Positions 1 to 6,017 of a DNA stretch of 6,696 nt are shown here, in pieces; positions within the stretch are counted from its first letter, which is position 1, and each line of letters begins with the position of its first letter. Location of the stretch: positions 1-6,696 of the forward strand of contig CAIQOG010000220.1 of assembly GCA_903873355.1 (NCBI GenBank), read 5' to 3'. This stretch comes from an uncultured Bacteroidales bacterium. Its GTDB lineage: Bacteria; Bacteroidota; Bacteroidia; Bacteroidales; Paludibacteraceae. Position numbers and translations under genes: made by a program. The notes under the pieces were generated by a model that was not told where the DNA came from, did not search any database, and was given only the letters and a program-made list of their open reading frames with translations.

Positions 1-903
1 AATTGATGAGAATGCAAAGAAGCGTTTCAGATTTTGCTGACGGATGGCAAACACGTTACCAAGTGTAATGGTCACAACGATTAAGCCATAAAGTATTGGC
101 TGCCATTGATTCACCAGGTTTCCGAATACCTTGGTAAGCAGGGTGAACAGAACGAATACAGCTGCACCTTTAGAAATTACTGAAAGATAGGAAGTGATAT
201 TGGTTTGCGAACCTTCGTATACGTCGGGTGTCCACAAATGGAAAGGTACAAGCGAAATTTTGAAGAAAAGACCTACAGCAAAGAAAACAAATGCCATGAT
301 TTGAAGCGGATTGCTGTTTGTAATAATGTGTGCCAGGTCAGTGAAGTATAACGTTCCGCATGAACCGTAGATAAGCGACATACCAAATACCGAAATACTT
401 GAAGCAAACACAGCTGAAAGAATGTATTTAGCACCCGATTCAGCTGCTTTGCGGTTCGATTTGTCAAAAGCCACAAGCGTAGCCATTGGGATAGAAGCTG
501 TTTCAAGTCCGATAAAGAACATCAGGAAGTTACCCGACGAAATCATGAAATACATTCCCAACAAGGTAGAAAGTGTAAGGAAGTAGAATTCGCCCCGTTT
601 AATGCGGTTTGCATCTGCGTTGAGGAATTTATGAGCCTGAAGTAAAACGATAATGGTTCCTACATTCAGAATACTCTTTACAACGGTTTGCATGGGTGTA
701 TACTGAAACATACCGCCTGCAATATGAAAAGCATCGCGTGGCACGCAGTTTAGTATGGTATGCGCTGTCAACAGCACAATTGCAAGCGGTTGAAAATACT
801 TCATGCCTTTTTCTCCGGCAAATATATCGTAAGTCAAAAGGAAGATCATCACTGCCAGCAGAGAGAACTCTTCGCGCATTTGTAAAAAACTACTGTAATC
901 CAT
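1..903 (-). CDS. nuoN: NADH-quinone oxidoreductase subunit N (NuoN), 3' part cut by window edge
   Basis: An open frame runs from the ATG at 903 to the left edge without a stop, giving 301 residues of a protein normally about 460-490 long. NuoN is one of the three antiporter-like proton-pumping subunits of complex I, in the cytoplasmic membrane. Charged residues known to matter in the family are visible: Glu134 in [11 protein letters not shown] (E. coli Glu133), Lys215 in [18 protein letters not shown] (E. coli Lys217) and Lys245 in SVISKGAAV (E. coli Lys247). The visible end, KRFFAFSSI, matches the conserved stretch after TM9, so the missing part should hold the last helices, including the Lys395 equivalent. 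The start is chosen because an in-frame stop lies at 937-939 and no other ATG intervenes. It follows nuoM by 80 bp and is probably the last nuo gene. The break is the window edge, not a mutation. Confidence 0.97.
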   Translation of the reverse strand, partial: MDYSSFLQMREEFSLLAVMIFLLTYDIFAGEKGMKYFQPLAIVLLTAHTILNCVPRDAFHIAGGMFQYTPMQTVVKSILNVGTIIVLLQAHKFLNADANRIKRGEFYFLTLSTLLGMYFMISSGNFLMFFIGLETASIPMATLVAFDKSNRKAAESGAKYILSAVFASSISVFGMSLIYGSCGTLYFTDLAHIITNSNPLQIMAFVFFAVGLFFKISLVPFHLWTPDVYEGSQTNITSYLSVISKGAAVFVLFTLLTKVFGNLVNQWQPILYGLIVVTITLGNVFAIRQQNLKRFFAFSSI

Positions 904-983
904 TATATGAGTTGAGTTGTTTAGTTGTTGATTTGCTTATTTGTTGTATCTGAGTTTGTGTACTTGTTTACTCGTCAACTTAT
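904..983. repeat. nuoM-nuoN gap with degenerate A/T-rich short repeats
   Basis: This 80-bp gap, plus the last nuoM codons, consists on the plus strand of loosely repeated words such as TTAGTTGTTG, TTATTTGTTG, TGTACTTGTTTA and TTATTTACTTG. They resemble a decayed tandem array with a unit of about 7-10 bp. No CCCCTAACCCC element is present, unlike four of the other junctions. No promoter, terminator or Shine-Dalgarno sequence was recognised. The sequence directly before the nuoN start is A/T-rich (CATATAATG on the coding strand). Confidence 0.6.
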
Positions 984-2465
984 TTACTTGATTAGTTGTC
1001 CTATAACCGGTAAAACACTGTTTCCAATCATACCCGAAATCCAGAACGGAGCTGAACCTAATGCAAAAATAGCAACAATCAGTACTGTAACCGAAAGGCG
1101 TTCGTACCAAACTGCGTCGGTAATCTCTTCGTGATGTTTGTCCTGCATTGGGCCAAAAATGATTTTACCAACCACACGCAGAATATAAACTGCTGTAATT
1201 ACGATTGAAGCACAGGCAGCAATTGTCAGTACACGGTGGAAAGTATCAGTGTGTTGGAAAGCACCAACGAAAATGGTCATTTCAGCAACGAAACCACTTA
1301 AACTTGGTAAACCCAGCGAAGCCATACCGGCAATCACATAACTTACACCAAGGAAAGGTATCACTTTCATCAATCCACCCATCAATTTGATATCGCGGGT
1401 GTGAGTTCGTCCGTAAATCATACCAATCAATGCAAAGAAGAGGGCTGTCATCAAACCGTGTGAAAGCATTTGAAGAATTGCACCGGTAGCAGCAGTTTCG
1501 TTCATCATCAGGATGGCGAAAAGTACCATACCGCAGTGACTTACTGAAGAATAAGCATTGATATATTTCAGGTCGGTTTGGTGAATGGCACCAAAAGCAC
1601 CATAAACTACCGATATACCTGTCAGAATAAGGAAAATCCATGCCTGTTCGTGAGCCGCTTCAGGCATTAAGTACATAGCCACACGGAAACAACCGTAACC
1701 TCCCAGTTTCATCAACACACCGGCGTGCAGCATAGAAACGGCGGTAGGAGCAGAGGCATGACCATCGGGCGACCAGGTGTGGAATGGGAATAATGCACCC
1801 AACACACCAAATCCCATAAAAGTAAGCGGGAAGAAATAACGTTGCAATTCAACCGGAATATGAAGTTTGGCAAGTTCCAATATGTTTAGGGTTGTTGCAC
1901 CCGAACCGAAATAAATACCAAGAATTCCAACCAGTAATAAGGCAGAACCACCCATCAACATCAGTGTCAGCTTCATGGCTGAGTATTCTTTCTTTCCTGT
2001 TCCCCAAATACCAATTAAAAGGTACATTGGAATCAGAGCTATTTCGTAGTACATAAACATGGTGAACAGGTCAACAGAAATAAAGAATCCGAATACACCG
2101 ATGGACAACAAGCTGAACCACAGGAAGAATTCTTTTGGTAGCGGATCTATTTTCCACGAAGCAAACACGCCGGTAAATACAATAATTGCCGACAGAATAA
2201 GCATGGCAACCGAAATGCCGTCAACACCAACCGAATAATGAATGTTGAATGCAGGATACCATACTGTGGTAGCGGTATAAAGCATGGTAGCTGTTTCACC
2301 GGCTGCACGATCGCTCAGGTACATATAAGTCAGCACTCCGGCGAGAATCATCAAACACGATGCGCCAAGAGTCATTACAAATTGCATTTGTCCGCGACTT
2401 TTCGAGAAGAAAAGACCTGCCATCATTAAAGCCGGTATTAGAACAAATAAGGATAAGAAGTTCAT
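984..2465 (-). CDS. nuoM: NADH-quinone oxidoreductase subunit M (NuoM)
   Basis: This 493-residue polytopic membrane protein is the middle antiporter-like pump of the complex I membrane arm and has normal family length. Signature stretches are the TM5 segment MYYEIALIPMYLLIGIWG with Glu141 (E. coli Glu144), PFHTWSPDGHASAPTA at 227-241, Lys253 in VLMKLGGYG (E. coli Lys265), QTDLKYINAYSSVSHCGM at 296-313, and Glu395 in SGFVAEM (E. coli Glu407). The TM7 lysine expected just before PFHTW (E. coli Lys234) is Leu222, in the segment FGVLGALFPFHTW. His247 occurs nearby in TM8. The ATG at 2465 follows an A/T-rich stretch (TTTTATAAAATATG) with no Shine-Dalgarno. The gene starts 97 bp after nuoL, and that gap holds a large inverted repeat. 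The last residues, QLIK, and the TAA stop lie in A/T-rich repeat-like sequence that continues into the next gap. Confidence 0.98.
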   Translation of the reverse strand: MNFLSLFVLIPALMMAGLFFSKSRGQMQFVMTLGASCLMILAGVLTYMYLSDRAAGETATMLYTATTVWYPAFNIHYSVGVDGISVAMLILSAIIVFTGVFASWKIDPLPKEFFLWFSLLSIGVFGFFISVDLFTMFMYYEIALIPMYLLIGIWGTGKKEYSAMKLTLMLMGGSALLLVGILGIYFGSGATTLNILELAKLHIPVELQRYFFPLTFMGFGVLGALFPFHTWSPDGHASAPTAVSMLHAGVLMKLGGYGCFRVAMYLMPEAAHEQAWIFLILTGISVVYGAFGAIHQTDLKYINAYSSVSHCGMVLFAILMMNETAATGAILQMLSHGLMTALFFALIGMIYGRTHTRDIKLMGGLMKVIPFLGVSYVIAGMASLGLPSLSGFVAEMTIFVGAFQHTDTFHRVLTIAACASIVITAVYILRVVGKIIFGPMQDKHHEEITDAVWYERLSVTVLIVAIFALGSAPFWISGMIGNSVLPVIGQLIK

Positions 2466-2478
2466 ATTTTATAAAATT

Positions 2479-2499
2479 ACCCCCAACCCCTAAAGGGGA
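2479..2499 (+). repeat. CCCCTAACCCC-type element, inverted copy before nuoM
   Basis: This is a 21-bp copy of the element found at four other places in the window, but in the opposite orientation to those four. It differs from the copy at 2542-2562 by one base (C for T at 2484). It is followed by GAGCTGAGA, not the AATAA tail seen after the copies at nuoH, nuoI and nuoL. It ends 13 bp from the nuoM start codon. Confidence 0.85.
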
Positions 2500-2541
2500 G
2501 CTGAGATGTTAGTATTGTTTTGTATAACCACCAATTTTTAT

Positions 2542-2562
2542 TCCCCTTTAGGGGTTAGGGGT
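2542..2562 (-). repeat. CCCCTAACCCC-type element directly after nuoL stop
   Basis: This is a perfect copy of the core CCCCTAACCCCTAAAGGGG, with a flanking A on each side, read on the coding strand. It begins at the base after the nuoL TAG stop and is followed by AATAA, as at nuoI and nuoH. The core contains a short palindrome, CCCCTAAAGGGG, preceded by a second CCCCTAA. Confidence 0.88.
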
Positions 2563-4464
2563 CTAAATAAATATCACAATTGCTGCAATTGCCAGTACTC
2601 CTAACAGGAATACATAAGCGTATTGTTGAACCTGTCCCGATTGGAAACCTTTAATTTTCAATGAAACCCACTGTGTTGTATTAGCAAATCCATCCATTGT
2701 TGCATCAATCACGTGGCGGTCGAACCATGCCAACGGTCGTGATACACTGTTGAAAATGATTTTCTTTGTAATGAACAAATACACTTCGTCAATATAAAAA
2801 CGACTGTAAGCTGCTGTATATAAACCTTTGAAAGTTGTAGCCATTTTCTTGGGTACTTCGCTTTCTTTGCGGTAAAGAAGTGCTGCCAGAATAATAGAAA
2901 CTGAAGCAATACCAACGCTCATTCCTGCAATTGTCCAGTTAATATGAATTACGTAATCGGTACTATCGCTGCTTACGAAACTACCAAATGGAATCCAGCC
3001 TGCAAATACAGTTACTGTTGCAAGGAAAACCAATGGTAATGCCATAGCAAATGGTGATTCGTGCGGTGTGTGATGATGTTTGTGTTCTTTGCCCCAGAAA
3101 ATACTGAAATATAAACGGAACATATAGAACGCGGTCAAACCTGCAATGAAACTCATGATTCCACCCATGTACGGGCTGAATTCGTAACAGGCAGAAAGTA
3201 TTTCGTCTTTACTGAAGAAACCTGAGAATGGAGGAATACCTGCAATAGCCAGACAGGCAATAAGGAATGTCCAGTTGGTGATAGGCATATATTTGCGAAG
3301 TCCGCCCATGTGGTTCATTTCGTTGCTGTGAACGGCATGAATTACCGAACCTGCACCGAGGAACAACAAGGCTTTGAACATAGCGTGAGTAAACAAATGG
3401 AACATGGAAGCCATGTAACCTGTACCTTCATGTTCTCCGTAACCTGAAACACCCAACGCCACCATCATAAATGCTATCTGAGATATGGTTGAGAAAGCAA
3501 GCACGCGTTTAATATCAGTCTGAACACATGCAATTACGGCAGCAAAGAGTGCTGTGAAAGCACCAATATAAGCAACTCCATGTAAAACTTCAGGAGTTTG
3601 GAAATAATATACAGGGAAGAAACGTGCAACAAGGAATACACCGGCAACAACCATCGTTGCAGCGTGAATCAAAGCCGATACAGGAGTTGGACCTTCCATT
3701 GCATCCGGTAACCAGATTTGTAACGGGAACATAGCCGATTTACCTGCACCACCAATAAAGATACCGGCCATTGCCCAGCTAATTACTCCGAAGCCTAAGA
3801 ACGTAGCACCTGCACTACCTGCAAATACTGTAGCATTTTCAGCAGTCAATAAACTAAAGTCAAATGTTTTAGTGTAGAATGACAACACAAGAATTCCCAA
3901 CAGGAAGAATAAGTCGGCAAAACGGGTAACGATAAATGCTTTTTTGGCAGCAGCCACCGCCGAAGGTTTTGTGTAGTAGAATCCAATCAACAGGAAGGAG
4001 GAAACACCCACTAATTCCCAGAAAATATACATTTGGAAGATATTGGTAGCAATTACCAGTCCCAGCATGGAGAATGTAAACAATGAAAGGAAGGCATAAT
4101 AACGCTCAAAACCTTTTTCGTTCACCATATAACCCAAACTGTAAATGTTTACCATAAACGATACGGTGGTAATTACAACCAGCATCATTACCGAAATAGG
4201 ATCGAGCAGGATACCTAAACTGATATGAAGACTTTCGGTGAAACGCAACCATTCCATGTTAAATGGCATAACCTTTTCGTAAACACCGTTAATCTTGTGG
4301 AAACTGAAATATTCCCAGGCTGTGTAATACGAAAGTGCGGTAATAATCCCTAAAACAACTGTTCCAATTGTTCCGGCCACTTTTGGTTTCCACTTTGAAT
4401 CCACGAGTCCCAATACAATGAAACTCAGAAGTGGAAGTACTAAAATCAATAATGTATATTGCAT
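2563..4464 (-). CDS. nuoL: NADH-quinone oxidoreductase subunit L (NuoL)
   Basis: This 633-residue protein is the distal antiporter-like pump of complex I, at full family length. Family-defining residues are in place: Glu150 in FWELVGVSSFLLIGF (E. coli Glu144), Lys242 in GAGKSAMFPLQIWLPDAMEG (E. coli Lys229), His267 in ALIHAATMV, QTDIKRVLAFSTISQ at 315-329, Lys364 in FKALLFLGAGSVIHA (E. coli Lys342) and Lys419-Asp420 in FFSKDEIL. A histidine-rich loop, HKHHHTPHES, lies near 461-470. The C-terminal region (about 560-633) fits the long amphipathic helix that runs along the membrane arm, ending in the last membrane helix YAYVFLLGVLAIAAIVIFI. The ATG at 4464 follows an A/T-rich stretch without a Shine-Dalgarno. 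The TAG stop abuts a CCCCTAACCCC element. nuoK lies 43 bp upstream and nuoM 97 bp downstream, consistent with one transcript. Confidence 0.98.
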   Translation of the reverse strand: MQYTLLILVLPLLSFIVLGLVDSKWKPKVAGTIGTVVLGIITALSYYTAWEYFSFHKINGVYEKVMPFNMEWLRFTESLHISLGILLDPISVMMLVVITTVSFMVNIYSLGYMVNEKGFERYYAFLSLFTFSMLGLVIATNIFQMYIFWELVGVSSFLLIGFYYTKPSAVAAAKKAFIVTRFADLFFLLGILVLSFYTKTFDFSLLTAENATVFAGSAGATFLGFGVISWAMAGIFIGGAGKSAMFPLQIWLPDAMEGPTPVSALIHAATMVVAGVFLVARFFPVYYFQTPEVLHGVAYIGAFTALFAAVIACVQTDIKRVLAFSTISQIAFMMVALGVSGYGEHEGTGYMASMFHLFTHAMFKALLFLGAGSVIHAVHSNEMNHMGGLRKYMPITNWTFLIACLAIAGIPPFSGFFSKDEILSACYEFSPYMGGIMSFIAGLTAFYMFRLYFSIFWGKEHKHHHTPHESPFAMALPLVFLATVTVFAGWIPFGSFVSSDSTDYVIHINWTIAGMSVGIASVSIILAALLYRKESEVPKKMATTFKGLYTAAYSRFYIDEVYLFITKKIIFNSVSRPLAWFDRHVIDATMDGFANTTQWVSLKIKGFQSGQVQQYAYVFLLGVLAIAAIVIFI

Positions 4465-4471
4465 ATTATTT

Positions 4472-4504
4472 AATTGTCAATTGTAAATGATTAAATTGTC
4501 AATG
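4472..4504 (+). repeat. A/T-rich repeat in nuoK-nuoL gap, AATTGTAAAT family
   Basis: Nearly the whole 43-bp gap is built from AATTGT-type words: AATTGTCAAT at 4472-4481 and again at 4494-4503, with AATTGTAAAT at 4479-4488. Positions 4472-4503 match the reverse complement of 5979-6010 at 30 of 32 bases, including the irregular core AATGATTAAATTG. The gap has no CCCCTAACCCC element and no recognisable promoter or Shine-Dalgarno. Confidence 0.75.
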
Positions 4505-4507
4505 TAT

Positions 4508-4846
4508 TTATTCTTTCATTTGATCTAACGTTCCAACTTCAACACTTGTCAGGTTGCGATAAATGTTGATAATGATTGCTATGGCAACAGCTGTTTCGCA
4601 GGCTGCAATGGCTATGGTGAACAATGCGAAGTAAAATCCTTCCAATTGTCCCGGAAATAAGTAGCGATTAAACACCACAAAATTAATGTCGGCAGCATTC
4701 AGCATAAGTTCTATTGAAATCAGAATCATCAACATGCTGCGACGGGTCAGGAATCCGTACACTCCGGCAAAGAACATAATTAAACTTACGGCAAGGTAAG
4801 CAACAACTGGTATCTGCCCGGCTAAAATGTTATTTAGTAAATCCAT
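4508..4846 (-). CDS. nuoK: NADH-quinone oxidoreductase subunit K (NuoK)
   Basis: This small membrane subunit of complex I has 112 residues (family usually 100-110) and three predicted helices at about 14-33, 38-60 and 72-95. NuoK lies between NuoJ and NuoN and belongs to the MrpC-like family. It carries two buried glutamates needed for proton transfer in E. coli: Glu46 in LISIELMLNA (E. coli Glu36) and Glu84 in IAACETAVAIAIII (E. coli Glu72). Both are present. The ATG at 4846 is preceded by a T-rich stretch (ATTTTTTATG), with no Shine-Dalgarno. The TAA stop at 4508-4510 is not associated with a CCCCTAACCCC element, unlike the genes on either side. It sits 68 bp after nuoJ and 43 bp before nuoL. 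Confidence 0.97.
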   Translation of the reverse strand: MDLLNNILAGQIPVVAYLAVSLIMFFAGVYGFLTRRSMLMILISIELMLNAADINFVVFNRYLFPGQLEGFYFALFTIAIAACETAVAIAIIINIYRNLTSVEVGTLDQMKE

Positions 4847-4852
4847 AAAAAA

Positions 4853-4894
4853 TAGATTAGTTGATTGGTTAATTAGTTAATTGGTTGACTCAAT
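4853..4894. repeat. A/T-rich degenerate tandem repeat in nuoJ-nuoK gap
   Basis: On the plus strand this stretch is a run of related words about 8 bp long: TTAGTTGA, TTGGTTAA, TTAGTTAA, TTGGTTGA. It lies just before the nuoK start. The unit differs from the AATTGTAAAT family beside nuoI and nuoL and from the CAGTTTATAGTTT family beside nuoJ. Confidence 0.7.
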
Positions 4895-4915
4895 TTCCTT
4901 TTAGGGGTTAGGGGT
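4895..4915 (-). repeat. CCCCTAACCCC-type element overlapping nuoJ stop
   Basis: On the coding strand the sequence is ACCCCTAACCCCTAAA followed by AGGAA, so the final GGGG block is decayed to AGGA. The first base of the element is also the last base of the nuoJ TGA stop. Orientation relative to transcription is the same as at nuoH, nuoI and nuoL. Confidence 0.78.
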
Positions 4916-5418
4916 CATCGTTTTCTTGCAATCATAATAGCCCCTACGATACATGCCAGTAATAAAATACTGATTACTTCGAAAGGCAGTAAATATTCGT
5001 ATTTTCCGGTTCCCAACATGGTATGACCAAGTTGTATCGGAGTAATATCAGCTTGTGTGGCTAATTCGCCAACACGTTTAATGTTCCAGTAAATAATGTG
5101 AGCGCAGAAAGCAAGACCGGCAATAACCGTGATTCCTGCTGCAGCACGACGAATTGGTAATTCTGTTTTAGTATTTTCACCCGGACGGTTAGTTAGCAGA
5201 ATAGCGAAAATGAATAAAACCATTACACCACCCGCATAAACTGCAATCTGAACTGCAAAAAGATAGTTGTAACCCAGCAACAAATACAATCCTGCTGTAG
5301 CCAACAATACAAATAATAAATAAGTAGCTGAACGGATAATCTGTTTGGAAGTTACCGCCATAATCGAAAAGACGGTGATTATTACCGCTAATACGAAAAA
5401 TATAATTTGATGTGCCAT
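4915..5418 (-). CDS. nuoJ: NADH-quinone oxidoreductase subunit J (NuoJ)
   Basis: This 167-residue membrane subunit of complex I is at normal family length and has five predicted helices at roughly 3-22, 28-49, 52-76, 92-112 and 144-164. The third helix has the family signature FAVQIAVYAGGVMVLFIFAI, with Tyr61 and the Gly63-Gly64 pair. This is the helix that contains the pi-bulge implicated in coupling in solved complex I structures. The C-terminal FEVISILLLACIVGAIMIARKR is also typical. The ATG at 5418 follows an A/T-rich stretch (AAATTTATG). The TGA stop shares its last base with a CCCCTAACCCC element. It is 56 bp downstream of nuoI. Nothing in the protein is unusual. Confidence 0.97.
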   Translation of the reverse strand: MAHQIIFFVLAVIITVFSIMAVTSKQIIRSATYLLFVLLATAGLYLLLGYNYLFAVQIAVYAGGVMVLFIFAILLTNRPGENTKTELPIRRAAAGITVIAGLAFCAHIIYWNIKRVGELATQADITPIQLGHTMLGTGKYEYLLPFEVISILLLACIVGAIMIARKR

Positions 5419-5423
5419 AAATT

Positions 5424-5461
5424 TAGTTTACAGTTTATAGTTTATAGTTGACAGTTCAACT
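5424..5461. repeat. A/T-rich tandem repeat in nuoI-nuoJ gap
   Basis: On the plus strand the stretch repeats seven-base units TAGTTTA, CAGTTTA, TAGTTTA, TAGTTGA, CAGTTCA. It sits directly before the nuoJ start. Its right end can form a small hairpin: AGTTGA at 5446-5451 pairs with TCAACT at 5456-5461 around a four-base loop. Confidence 0.75.
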
Positions 5462-5474
5462 TAACTTCTTTATT

Positions 5475-5972
5475 TTATTCCCCTTTAGGGGTTAGGGGTT
5501 CTTTTTTCTTCTCTTTCAGTTTTGAACCTTCAGCATTTAGTTTCTGAACCAGTTTGCTACGGGTAAATACTGCATTTTCAAAAGTGTTTTCAAACTTGAT
5601 AGCATCCGAGGGACAGGTAATTACACAAAGATTACAGAAGGTACACATACCCAAATCCCATTGATGAGTATCCAGAATTTTTTTCTTTTTACCATCTTCG
5701 GTTTCAATCATTTGTGATGTAACTACGATAGTTCCGTTCGGACAGTTCATTTGGCAAATACCGCAAGCTGTACAGGCATGCTCATTGTTTTCATCATGTG
5801 GCATAGTTAGCTCAGCTCTGAATCGATCTGAAATAACCAGCGTGTCACGGTTTTCGGGATATTGATTTGTAACTTTCGGGGTCCAAAGTTCTTTCCATGT
5901 AACCGACATCCCTTTTAGCAGGGAGAATATTCCGGTAAACAACCCTGAGAAATATTTTGATATTGAACTCAT
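5475..5972 (-). CDS. nuoI: NADH-quinone oxidoreductase subunit I (NuoI), two [4Fe-4S] clusters
   Basis: This 165-residue ferredoxin-like subunit of complex I is bound to the membrane surface at the base of the peripheral arm and passes electrons toward cluster N2 and the quinone. It has two CxxCxxCxxxCP motifs: Cys67, 70, 73, 77 in CTACGICQMNCP and Cys110, 113, 116, 120 in CTFCNLCVITCP. These are the ligands of clusters N6a and N6b. The N-terminal FSLLKGMSVTWKELWTPKVT and QYPENR fit the family's membrane-contact helix. The C-terminus is lysine-rich, and its last residues, PLTPKGE, are encoded by a CCCCTAACCCC element read in its only stop-free frame, ending at the TAA just after it. The ATG at 5972 is preceded by AAATAAAAAT and no Shine-Dalgarno. 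nuoH ends 68 bp upstream. Confidence 0.98.
   Translation of the reverse strand: MSSISKYFSGLFTGIFSLLKGMSVTWKELWTPKVTNQYPENRDTLVISDRFRAELTMPHDENNEHACTACGICQMNCPNGTIVVTSQMIETEDGKKKKILDTHQWDLGMCTFCNLCVITCPSDAIKFENTFENAVFTRSKLVQKLNAEGSKLKEKKKEPLTPKGE
5479..5499 (-). repeat. CCCCTAACCCC-type element inside the 3' end of nuoI
   Basis: This perfect copy of the core CCCCTAACCCCTAAAGGGG is identical to the copy after nuoL but lies within the nuoI reading frame. Two of the element's three frames contain TAA. nuoI uses the third, so translation passes through it and stops at the TAA in the AATAA tail. The codons are CCC CTA ACC CCT AAA GGG GAA TAA. Confidence 0.88.
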
Positions 5973-5978
5973 ATTTTT

Positions 5979-6010
5979 ATTTACAATTTAATCATTTACA
6001 ATTTACAATT
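5979..6010 (-). repeat. A/T-rich repeat in nuoH-nuoI gap, AATTGTAAAT family
   Basis: On the coding strand this starts AATTGTAAATTGTAAATG and ends AAATTGTAAAT. It matches the nuoK-nuoL repeat (4472-4503) at 30 of 32 bases in inverted orientation; the two differences are A here for C there. It lies just before the nuoI start. Confidence 0.75.
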
Positions 6011-6017
6011 GCTATTA

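Larger units (their letters stand above)
2479..2562 (-). other. Inverted element pair; potential 21-bp RNA hairpin between nuoL and nuoM
   Basis: The two inverted 21-bp copies are separated by 42 bp. In the nuo transcript the left arm begins directly after the nuoL UAG stop. The arms pair over all 21 positions: 20 are Watson-Crick, and the single base difference becomes a U-G wobble. There is no run of U after the right arm, so it does not look like a standard intrinsic terminator. Possible roles are mRNA processing or stabilisation, or partial attenuation between nuoL and nuoM. It may equally be only a mobile-repeat doublet. The pairing is seen in the sequence; any function is inference. Confidence 0.6.

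Noticed and set aside
273..506. A 77-codon minus-strand frame inside nuoN
   Set aside because: The conserved NuoN sequence is read in a different frame across the same bases, so this is a shadow.
696..1134. Two plus-strand reading frames of 85 and 69 codons spanning the nuoN start and the nuoM end
   Set aside because: They lie antisense to conserved nuoN and nuoM coding sequence and the T-rich gap, overlap each other, and their translations look like no protein family.
1282..1641. A 119-codon minus-strand frame inside nuoM
   Set aside because: It is out of frame with nuoM, whose own frame is strongly conserved at the protein level here. The translation is rich in Cys, Trp and Arg, as expected for a shadow frame.
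2479..2562. Intrinsic transcription terminator between nuoL and nuoM
   Set aside because: The inverted repeat is strong, but no U-run follows the right arm in the transcript, and termination there would separate nuoM and nuoN from their operon.
2479..2562. G-quadruplex formed by the GGGGTTAGGGG tracts
   Set aside because: Single elements supply at most two or three G-tracts per strand, and the doublet gives three, short of the four needed within one molecule. The competing hairpin is also far more stable on inspection.
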